From contig CAYZRX010000024.1 of assembly GCA_964480945.1 (NCBI GenBank), positions 1 to 48,488 of the forward strand: a stretch of 48,488 bases of DNA, in the 5' to 3' direction. This document shows positions 1 to 5,901 of the stretch, one piece after another. Each line of letters starts with the position of its first letter. Position 1 is the stretch's first letter. The notes below the pieces were generated by a model. The model had not been told where the DNA came from. It saw only the letters and a list, made by a program, of their open reading frames with translations, and searched no databases. This DNA is from VGWB01 sp964480945 (lineage in GTDB: Bacteria > Bacteroidota > Ignavibacteria > UBA10030). The position numbers were made by a program, and so were the translations under genes.

Positions 1-53
1 CCACGACCTGCGGATTATGATTCCGACGCTCTAACCAACTGAGCTACCCCGCC
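1..53 (-). tRNA. tRNA-Met (CAU), 3' end cut by window edge
   Basis: Read on the minus strand this starts with the acceptor arm GGCGGGG (53-47), then TA, a D-arm GCTC/GAGC with loop AGTTGGTTA, and an anticodon loop ATCATAA with anticodon CAT at 19-17. The T-arm is cut off at base 1. The anticodon stem has a T.C mismatch at its outermost pair. The acceptor lacks the G-G-x-C-C-C pattern of the second CAU tRNA in this window (17604-17677), and initiator features cannot be judged. Elongator Met is the best call; Ile2 is the alternative. Confidence 0.85.
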
Positions 54-76
54 AAGTTTCTACAATCCGACGTCCC

Positions 77-108
77 AAAAAACAAAAATTGACCGTTGGC
101 TGGTCAAT
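77..108 (-). terminator. Rho-independent terminator, minus strand
   Basis: Inverted repeat ATTGACC (88-94) and GGTCAAT (102-108) with a 7-base loop. On the minus strand it is followed by a T-rich run (87-77, TTTTTGTTTTTT). It lies between the integrase-like gene (229-957, minus) and the tRNA, so it likely ends the transcript of the former. A second, weaker hairpin GGCCTTG/CAAGGCC sits at 154-172 without a T-tract. Confidence 0.6.
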
Positions 109-228
109 GGATGGGTGACCTCAAGTCGGCCACCTTGGAAAGGTACGCGACGCGGCCTTGAAAATCAAGGCCAAATTCCCAATGACGGCGTCGAGTCTGA
201 GCCCGCTCAGGGCGCGAAGAGAAGCAGA

Positions 229-957
229 CTAAGCTTTGTGTGGTGATCGTCTCGTCAGCATCGCGGGGGAAACGAACGGATCAAAATACCTGAGCCGATC
301 GTACCCGGCAAACGAGTGAAGCTTCTGGACCGGCGTCTTGCCGCCGAGCGAAGGGAGAGAGCGCTGGTTGTTGTGGAAGAAGAGAAAATCGGCAAGCGCT
401 TTGACAATGCGCAGCTCTGATTCACGGTCAACTCGACCGTCGAACATGCCGTGGAAGGCGAACTTGGAGGCAGCTTGGTAGAGCTCATCCTCGGCCGCAT
501 CCATGATCAAAGAGTGACTGATGCCGCGTTCTTGGGCAATCCGCGCAAACTCATGATTGCCCTCGGGGATCGTGGGCCGATAGAACGGGCCGGACGCGAG
601 CGTCCTCACTCGCCGAATTTGAAAAGGAAACAGTTCGACCGCGAACAACAGGAAATCTACGGCCGATGCGAAGGTCCATGTCATGTAGATCCGGGCGACC
701 TCGAGGGAGGTACACGCGTCTAGGGCAGTGAAAACGGTCGGGTTCAGCTCGTCATTGCCGCAGGCAAGTCTTTCGGCAAACAGGTATACCAATGAACCGG
801 GTTCAGGTGCGATTGTGTCAACCGCAAGCGTGAGTCGCTTCCCCCGACCCGAGCCCGAGCCATTCAAGGCTGATGGCAGGGCGTGCAGCGCTGGAGCACG
901 CGGTGAGGTATGTCCGGTGTTGAATGCGTTCGTGCCTGCTTTCAAGATGGTTGCCAT
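229..957 (-). CDS. IS481-like integrase-fold protein with lost catalytic residues
   Basis: 242 residues. From about residue 40 the protein follows the rve/DDE core of IS481-type transposases: GKRLTLAV, then FTALDACTSLEVARIY, SAVDFLL, FPFQIRRVRT, NHEFARIAQERGISHS, and a C-terminal NNQRSLPSLGGKTPVQKL, which matches the family's closing motif. Aligned by eye, the three catalytic positions are changed: the first Asp (family IDV) is Ala45, the second (TDNG) is Leu120 in RTLASG, and the Glu (NGKVER) is Asp177 in DGRVDR. The N-terminal 40 residues are not the usual HTH. The frame is intact and a strong GGGAGG ribosome site lies 8 bases before the ATG. No terminal inverted repeats were recognised. 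The protein therefore looks like a domesticated, catalytically inactive transposase derivative, although a recent decay product with an intact frame remains possible. Family assignment is fairly secure; function is unknown. Confidence 0.7.
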   Translation of the reverse strand: MATILKAGTNAFNTGHTSPRAPALHALPSALNGSGSGRGKRLTLAVDTIAPEPGSLVYLFAERLACGNDELNPTVFTALDACTSLEVARIYMTWTFASAVDFLLFAVELFPFQIRRVRTLASGPFYRPTIPEGNHEFARIAQERGISHSLIMDAAEDELYQAASKFAFHGMFDGRVDRESELRIVKALADFLFFHNNQRSLPSLGGKTPVQKLHSFAGYDRLRYFDPFVSPAMLTRRSPHKA

Positions 958-975
958 TGACAGAACCTCCCTTTT

Positions 976-1218
976 TTATGATGGATCGAGAGTAACGTCG
1001 TCGTGAAGGATTCCAACAATATGCCATGAACTGCGTGCCGAAATCGGGCGACAGAATTCACGAAGTATCTTGGGAAAGAAGTCTGGTGTGGCTTGCTTTT
1101 TGAAGTCTCGTTCCGAGAACCTCGTTCTCTGCCAAACGCCGGAATCTTCCTCGCCTGTAATTTCTACAAGATGCAGTGAAACTCTGACCACGTGGGTTGC
1201 CTTGATTTTCCTCTCCAC
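976..1218 (-). CDS. Possible small protein upstream of the integrase-like gene
   Basis: An open frame of about 80 residues, starting at GTG 1218 (or TTG 1224), reads VERKIKATHVV and later FKKQATPDFF, ending in GILHDDVTLDPS. Its stop is only 18 bases before the ATG of the 229-957 gene, so the two could be co-translated. The composition is soluble-protein-like with Trp residues and mixed charges. I do not recognise the family, no good ribosome site precedes either start, and its 5' end overlaps the moeA promoter on the other strand. It may be spurious. Confidence 0.3.
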   Translation of the reverse strand: MERKIKATHVVRVSLHLVEITGEEDSGVWQRTRFSERDFKKQATPDFFPKILREFCRPISARSSWHIVGILHDDVTLDPS

Positions 1219-1230
1219 TCTCAATATATT
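1202..1230 (+). promoter_or_regulatory. Sigma-70 type promoter for moeA operon
   Basis: TTGATT (1202-1207), a 17-base spacer, then TATATT (1225-1230). The predicted transcription start near 1237 lies downstream of the alternative TTG start at 1233 and leaves a short leader to ATG 1254. This supports the ATG as the moeA start. Confidence 0.6.
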
Positions 1231-1253
1231 GATTGAAAAGACCTCAAATCTGC

Positions 1254-2477
1254 ATGCTGTCAGCATCAGAGGCAAGGATAGCGGTTCTCGAAAACTTGCC
1301 CAACCTTTCGACGGAGAGCGTCACTTTGCGCGGGGCGCTTCATCGAGCTCTCGCGGTCGACATCATCGCCGAGGCTGACATCCCGCCTTTCGACAACTCC
1401 GCAATGGATGGCTTTGCCCTCCGTTCTGATGATGCGGACGGTGCGAGCAATAGTCAGCCTGTGAAACTGAAATTGGCAGGGGAAGTGAAGGCTGGGGACG
1501 TCGGGTCGGAACCTCTCAGACCAGGGTCGTCGGTGAGAATCATGACCGGTGCCGCGATCCCCCCGGGGGCCGACGCTGTTTTGGAACAAGAGCTGGTTGC
1601 CCTGGAGGGTGGCCTTCTGGAGATAAAAGCTCCGGTTTCGAGGGGCAGGAACTTCCGTCGGAGGGGCGAGGATGTTCTGAGGGGGGCAACGGTCCTCAGG
1701 AAGGGCACGGTGCTGGGTGCTGCTTCGCTCGGAGTTCTTGCTTCGCTTGGAGTTGCTCACGTTGAGGTTTTCAGGAAACCCAAAGTGGCGATTCTTACGA
1801 GCGGAGACGAGCTTGTCGATGTGGACGAACCTCTCCGGCCCGGGAAGATCAGGAACAGCAACGCGTATACCCTCTACGCTCTTCTCGAGGAAGACTCTTG
1901 TGAGCCGTTTGACCTTGGCAGGGCGCGTGACGATGAAGCAGAACTGCGCTCCAAGATCAGCGAGGGACTGACGCGTGATTTGCTGGTCACCTCAGGCGGC
2001 GTCTCCGTCGGTAAGCACGACCTTGTCTTGAAGACGCTGAAGGAGCTCGGGGTCCAGATCAAGTTCTGGAAGGTGAACATCAGACCGGGAATGCCAATGG
2101 CCTTTGGAATCTATCAAGCACCGGAGTCCCTTGTTCGTACGCTGGTGTTCGCGCTGCCGGGGAACCCCGTTTCAACGATGGTGACCTACATGCAATTTGT
2201 CCGACCTGCATTGCGGAAAATGACGGGGAGCCTGGAGACGACGCAGCCGTTCCATCTCCTGGCGAGACTGGAGCACGATGTAATCAAGCAGGACGGCAAG
2301 CGGCATTTCACTCGGGGGATCTTGCGGAATGAAAAAGGTCAATTCTTTGTTCGTACGACAGGATCGCAGAGTTCGGGCGTTCTGAGCTCCCTCGTGGCGG
2401 CCAATTGTCTCGTTATCATCCCCGAGGAGTTGGCCGAGATCAAAGCCGGATGCGATATCGAAGTTGAGCTCTTGTGA
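1254..2477 (+). CDS. moeA: Molybdopterin molybdenumtransferase MoeA
   Basis: 407 residues, close to the 411 of E. coli MoeA. MoeA inserts molybdate into adenylylated molybdopterin, the last step of basic Moco synthesis, in the cytoplasm. Visible signatures are PPFDNSAMDGFA near the N-terminus, TGAAIPPGADAV, the SGDELVD stretch of the MoCF/MogA-like domain, TSGGVSVGKHD, and ALPGNPVST. The C-terminal domain IV ends in IEVELL. ATG 1254 gives the family-typical MLSASEAR start; a TTG at 1233 is in frame but probably lies upstream of the transcript start. It is first in a Moco gene run with moaD 30 bases downstream. There is no fusion to a MobA or LysR-like domain. Confidence 0.93.
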   Translation: MLSASEARIAVLENLPNLSTESVTLRGALHRALAVDIIAEADIPPFDNSAMDGFALRSDDADGASNSQPVKLKLAGEVKAGDVGSEPLRPGSSVRIMTGAAIPPGADAVLEQELVALEGGLLEIKAPVSRGRNFRRRGEDVLRGATVLRKGTVLGAASLGVLASLGVAHVEVFRKPKVAILTSGDELVDVDEPLRPGKIRNSNAYTLYALLEEDSCEPFDLGRARDDEAELRSKISEGLTRDLLVTSGGVSVGKHDLVLKTLKELGVQIKFWKVNIRPGMPMAFGIYQAPESLVRTLVFALPGNPVSTMVTYMQFVRPALRKMTGSLETTQPFHLLARLEHDVIKQDGKRHFTRGILRNEKGQFFVRTTGSQSSGVLSSLVAANCLVIIPEELAEIKAGCDIEVELL

Positions 2478-2507
2478 AATGTTCCATATCAGATTGAAAC
2501 TGAACCC

Positions 2508-2753
2508 ATGAAAGTGACGGTTCGACTTTTCTCGGTTGCCAAAGAGCTCGCAGGCTTTGCGGAACGCGAGGTCGAAATGCCTGAGACATCGAGCGCGAGC
2601 GACGTGTGGTCGATGCTGGGCAGCGTGGACCCTCGCTTGGCGGGCTGGCGGAAGGCGTTCCGGCTGGCAGTCAATCAGGAGTACGTGAGGGATGACCATC
2701 CGCTCAAGGATGGAGACGAAGTGGCTGTGATCCCTCCGGTGAGCGGTGGATAG
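2508..2753 (+). CDS. moaD: Molybdopterin synthase small subunit MoaD
   Basis: 81-residue ubiquitin-fold sulfur carrier that ends in the required Gly-Gly (PPVSGG), which is adenylylated and then thiocarboxylated before donating sulfur to precursor Z/cPMP with MoaE. The sequence begins MKVTVRLFSVAKELAG and contains the family's LAVNQEYV and LKDGDEVAVIPP segments. It sits between moeA and moaE in the same orientation; its stop lies 49 bases before the preferred moaE start, and a GTG start for moaE would overlap it. No activating E1 enzyme (MoeB) is in the window. Confidence 0.92.
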   Translation: MKVTVRLFSVAKELAGFAEREVEMPETSSASDVWSMLGSVDPRLAGWRKAFRLAVNQEYVRDDHPLKDGDEVAVIPPVSGG

Positions 2754-2802
2754 AGATCAGCAAGCGTTTTTTCCGACCAGCGACCAACAATTCCTTTGTG
2801 AT

Positions 2803-3246
2803 ATGATTCGCCTCAGCAGTTCACCGATAGACGCACAGGAGGTTCTCGAGTCCGTCAGAACGCCGGAGTCGGGCGGGATCGACGTGTTCGTCGGGACGAC
2901 GCGCGATCGATCGAACGGGCGGGCAGTATTGACTTTGGAGTATGAGGCCTACGAGCCCATGGCTCTCAAGGTGATGGGGATTCTCAAGAAGGAGGCATGC
3001 GATCGCTGGCCCCTTCAGAGAGTGAGTATCGTTCATCGACTCGGGCGGGTAGAAGTTGGCGAGACGAGCGTCATCATCGCCGTTTCATCCGCTCATCGCA
3101 AGGAAGCTTTCGAAGCCTGCCGATTCCTCATCGATCGGCTCAAGCAGGACGTCCCTCTCTGGAAACGTGAGTATTTCGCTGATGGAAGAGTCGAATGGTC
3201 CGGCGAGCAACGCGAGTCCGCATCACTGACGAAGCGTGGACCATGA
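2803..3246 (+). CDS. moaE: Molybdopterin synthase large subunit MoaE
   Basis: 147 residues from ATG 2803, matching the family's roughly 150. MoaE binds cPMP and with thiocarboxylated MoaD forms the dithiolene of molybdopterin. Seen are GGIDVFVGTTRD near the N-terminus, LEYEAYEPMA, IVHRLGRVEVGE, SSAHRKEAFEACRFLIDRLK and VPLWKREYF, which carries the conserved active-site Lys. An in-frame GTG at 2746 overlapping the moaD stop would add 19 residues with no counterpart in the family, so ATG 2803 is preferred, although neither has a clear ribosome site. The stop overlaps the moaA start as ATGA. Confidence 0.92.
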   Translation: MIRLSSSPIDAQEVLESVRTPESGGIDVFVGTTRDRSNGRAVLTLEYEAYEPMALKVMGILKKEACDRWPLQRVSIVHRLGRVEVGETSVIIAVSSAHRKEAFEACRFLIDRLKQDVPLWKREYFADGRVEWSGEQRESASLTKRGP

Positions 3247-4268
3247 GCCCCCAATTCGAAATTGGCGATATGAATTCCGCGATCCTCAGCGATTCCTTCG
3301 GACGCGTGGTGAACAACCTTCGCATCTCTGTCACCGACCGGTGCAACTTCCGCTGCCGCTACTGTATGCCGGAAAACGGCATGGTGTGGATGCAGAAGTC
3401 GGAGCTGTTGACGTTTGAAGAGATTGGAAGGCTCACGAGGCTCTTCGCGGAGCTCGGAATCACCAAGCTGCGTCTCACCGGCGGCGAACCCTTGATGCGG
3501 AAGGAGCTGCATATTTTGGTCGAGAAGCTCGCGCGCATCGAACGAATCAAGGATATTGCTCTGACGACCAACGGGTATTTTCTGGCCGAACAGGCTGTCG
3601 GCTTGCAGAAAGCCGGCCTCCATCGCATCAACGTCAGCCTCGATTCCCTGGATCCTGACGGCTTCAATCAGGTCACGCGGCGGAACTACTACAAGAAAGT
3701 CTGGGAAGGCGTCGAGCTGGTCGGAGCCTTGGGCCTGCGGCCGATCAAGCTCAATGTTGTTCTCATCCGGGGCGTCAACGACGGAGAGATCGGGAAATTT
3801 GCGCACCTCTCGCGCGCAAAGCCGTACATCATTCGGTTTATCGAGTTCATGCCGATCGGAGCGGATGACGAATGGAATATCGACAAGGTTGTCCCGACCA
3901 GGGAAATCATCGAGAGGATTGAGCGAGAGACGGGGAAAACACTCCTCCCGGTGGAAAGGCGCGGTTCCCAGCCGGCAGACCGTTTCAGGTTTGAAGACGG
4001 CCGGGGGGAGATCGGGTTCATCAGCTCCGTGAGCGAGCCCTTCTGCAAAGACTGCAATCGTATCAGGATCACGTCGGACGGCAAGCTTCGCACGTGTCTC
4101 TTTTCACTGGAAGAGACCGATTTGAAGGTGTTGGTACGGGGAGGAGCGAGCGACGAGGTCATCAAGCAGGTGATCCGGGATGCAGTTCTCAAGAAGGAGG
4201 AAGGTCATCTGATCAACCGGCCGGAGTTTGTTCGCCCGAGCCGAACCATGTCACAAATCGGGGGCTAG
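3243..4268 (+). CDS. moaA: GTP 3',8-cyclase MoaA (radical SAM)
   Basis: 341 residues. MoaA converts GTP to 3',8-cyclo-dihydro-GTP, which MoaC then turns into cPMP. The radical-SAM cluster cysteines are in CNFRCRYC (Cys34, 38, 41), followed by TGGEPLMR. The second, C-terminal cluster is CKDCNRIRITSDGKLRTC, and the chain ends in the essential Gly-Gly (QIGG). The start is placed at ATG 3243, which overlaps the moaE stop (ATGA) and suggests translational coupling; ATG 3270 is an alternative. Its usual partner moaC is not present in the window. Confidence 0.94.
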   Translation: MSPQFEIGDMNSAILSDSFGRVVNNLRISVTDRCNFRCRYCMPENGMVWMQKSELLTFEEIGRLTRLFAELGITKLRLTGGEPLMRKELHILVEKLARIERIKDIALTTNGYFLAEQAVGLQKAGLHRINVSLDSLDPDGFNQVTRRNYYKKVWEGVELVGALGLRPIKLNVVLIRGVNDGEIGKFAHLSRAKPYIIRFIEFMPIGADDEWNIDKVVPTREIIERIERETGKTLLPVERRGSQPADRFRFEDGRGEIGFISSVSEPFCKDCNRIRITSDGKLRTCLFSLEETDLKVLVRGGASDEVIKQVIRDAVLKKEEGHLINRPEFVRPSRTMSQIGG

Positions 4269-4270
4269 CC

Positions 4271-4816
4271 ATGAACCGCGCATTGACGTTGGGACTAGTC
4301 TTGTTCGTATCGTGCTCAGGAAGGGATGCCAAACAGCCGATACGCTCCGCAGCACAGGACGAGAGCTTGATCAGGAACATGATTGTCTCGCTCCAGGCTA
4401 CGCTCGCGAAAGCGTATAACGTGGGAGGCATCGATACCGACAGCCTGATGGACGCGTACTACGAAAAGGATATCTACTACGTCACGCCGTGGGGCTCGTC
4501 GGAGCCGCTGGACTCGACCAAGGCGCGACTGCGAAGCGCGATGCCTCACGTCAAGGACTTCGACAACAGTATTGAAAATCTTGAAGTCAAAGTCTACGGC
4601 GACGGCGCGTACGCCGGCTTCATCCTCAGACAGAACTATACCGTCGACGGGGTGCTCCTCGAGGAATACCTTCCGACGACTCTCATCCTCGAGCGTCGGG
4701 GAGATGGTTGGAAGATCGTCCGGCTGCACCGTTCAACGGACTATGAGACTTTTCAGCAGTGGATTGCCCTGCAGAAAAGACGGGAAGCATCAAACCAATC
4801 ACGCCGCCCCCGCTGA
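4271..4816 (+). CDS. Putative lipoprotein with NTF2/SnoaL-like domain
   Basis: 181 residues, starting 2 bases after the moaA stop. The N-terminus is a short hydrophobic signal ending in a lipobox-like LFVSC, so the mature protein is probably lipid-anchored. The rest, with IRNMIVSLQATLAKAYN, MDAYYEKDIYYVTPWG, LEVKVYGDGAYAGF and WKIVRLHRSTDY, has the pattern of a DUF4440/SnoaL NTF2-like fold: a helix pair, then a sheet ending in a W-K-I-V-R-x-H motif. Such domains bind small ligands or act as weak enzymes; no specific function can be assigned. The tight spacing puts it in the Moco operon. Confidence 0.6.
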   Translation: MNRALTLGLVLFVSCSGRDAKQPIRSAAQDESLIRNMIVSLQATLAKAYNVGGIDTDSLMDAYYEKDIYYVTPWGSSEPLDSTKARLRSAMPHVKDFDNSIENLEVKVYGDGAYAGFILRQNYTVDGVLLEEYLPTTLILERRGDGWKIVRLHRSTDYETFQQWIALQKRREASNQSRRPR

Positions 4817-4900
4817 TCCGTATGTCATCCAAATGCAGGAGCCGATCAGTGTGATCGGGGAGCGAGCGGCTCCGCGGGAGAGGAAGCTTCAGAGAGGGAT

Positions 4901-5506
4901 ATGGGACTCTTTGGCAAGGAGAGGGAGGGACCAGGTAGCAACTCTTTCGGAAAGAAGAAGTTGCCGTCCGGGCAATACGTGACAGACAAGTTTCCCGTCC
5001 TCACGTATGGGCAGACGCCGCGAGTCTCGAAAGAAGAATGGCGTTTTGTCGTCTGGGGGTTAGTGGAGGAGGAAAAAGATTGGCTGTGGAATGAGTTCAT
5101 GGCGCTTCCGCAGACGGAACTTCGGGCTGATTTCCACTGTGTCACACACTGGAGTCGATTCGACGACGAGTGGAGGGGAGTGCTGTTCAGAGATCTTGTC
5201 GGGCACATCAGGCTGAAGCCGGAGGCGAAGTATGTGATGCAGCACGCCTACGGTGGATACACGACCAATCTTCCTCTGCGATGGATGCTCGAGGAGGATG
5301 TGCTCTTCGCTCACACGCTGAATGGTGAGCCGCTTCCTCCTGAGCACGGCGGACCCATGCGCGTCTTTACTCCCAGGCGCTACGCGTGGAAAGGTGCAAA
5401 GTGGATTCAGGGTCTGGAGTTCCTCGGGAAGGAGAAGCCCGGATTCTGGGAGATGAACGGTTACAGCAATACTGCGGACCCCTGGAAGGAGGAGAGGTTT
5501 TGGTGA
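4901..5506 (+). CDS. Sulfite-oxidase-family molybdopterin oxidoreductase (YuiH-like)
   Basis: 201 residues matching the small soluble members of the sulfite oxidase fold: LPSGQYVTDKFPVLTYG near the N-terminus, then EEWRFVVWGLVEEE, and ADFHCVTHWSRFDDEWRGV. Cys80 in that segment is the expected molybdenum ligand. Later come AYGGYTTNLPL, LPPEHGGPMRVFTPRRYAWKGAKWI and GFWEMNGYS, the family's closing motif. There is no Tat or Sec signal, so it is probably cytoplasmic. Its position directly after moeA-moaDEA suggests it is a client of the cofactor they make. The substrate is unknown for this subgroup. Confidence 0.85.
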   Translation: MGLFGKEREGPGSNSFGKKKLPSGQYVTDKFPVLTYGQTPRVSKEEWRFVVWGLVEEEKDWLWNEFMALPQTELRADFHCVTHWSRFDDEWRGVLFRDLVGHIRLKPEAKYVMQHAYGGYTTNLPLRWMLEEDVLFAHTLNGEPLPPEHGGPMRVFTPRRYAWKGAKWIQGLEFLGKEKPGFWEMNGYSNTADPWKEERFW

Positions 5507-5600
5507 GAGTCTCCCGCGCATTCCATCTTGGCGAGCGCGACCTGGAAGGGGTCGAGAATTTTGAGCGTAGAGGCGTAGTTGATCAGAAGGCTGAGGGAGC

Positions 5601-5900
5601 ATGAGGCTTGGTGCCCATCCTGTCACTGTCCTTCCTTGTCTTGCCTTGCTCGCACTTGCGTGTGCTGCACAGCGGGGAGCCATCGAGGGCTCCGTCGTCG
5701 TGGTCGGGAATGAGCCCCTCACCTCTGTCGCGATCCAGACATCGGAGGGAACTGTCTATCGCGTCTCTGCCTCACGCGGTCTCGAACGGCGCCTTCGACA
5801 GGTACAAGGGATGAAGATCATCGCAGAGTACACTCAAATCGACTCGACGGCGGAAGGCTTGAAAATTGTTGTCACGAAATTCAAGACACTGGAGCACTAG
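5601..5900 (+). CDS. Small exported protein, function unknown
   Basis: 99 residues with an N-terminal signal sequence (VLPCLALLALACAAQ) that could be cleaved as a lipoprotein at the Cys or by signal peptidase I. The mature part is a small beta-rich domain (IEGSVVVVGNEP, SVAIQTSEGTVYRV, MKIIAEYTQID, GLKIVVTKFKTLE) that looks OB- or SH3-like. A GGGAG ribosome site precedes the ATG. The stop is immediately before the protease start at 5902, so the two are probably co-expressed. I do not recognise a family. Confidence 0.6.
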   Translation: MRLGAHPVTVLPCLALLALACAAQRGAIEGSVVVVGNEPLTSVAIQTSEGTVYRVSASRGLERRLRQVQGMKIIAEYTQIDSTAEGLKIVVTKFKTLEH

Positions 5901-5901
5901 A

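Noticed and set aside
1..957. tRNA plus integrase-like gene considered as an integrated genomic island
   Set aside because: The integrase is IS481-type and catalytically degenerate rather than a tyrosine recombinase, and no direct-repeat attachment site was found; the moe/moa genes that follow look like core genes.
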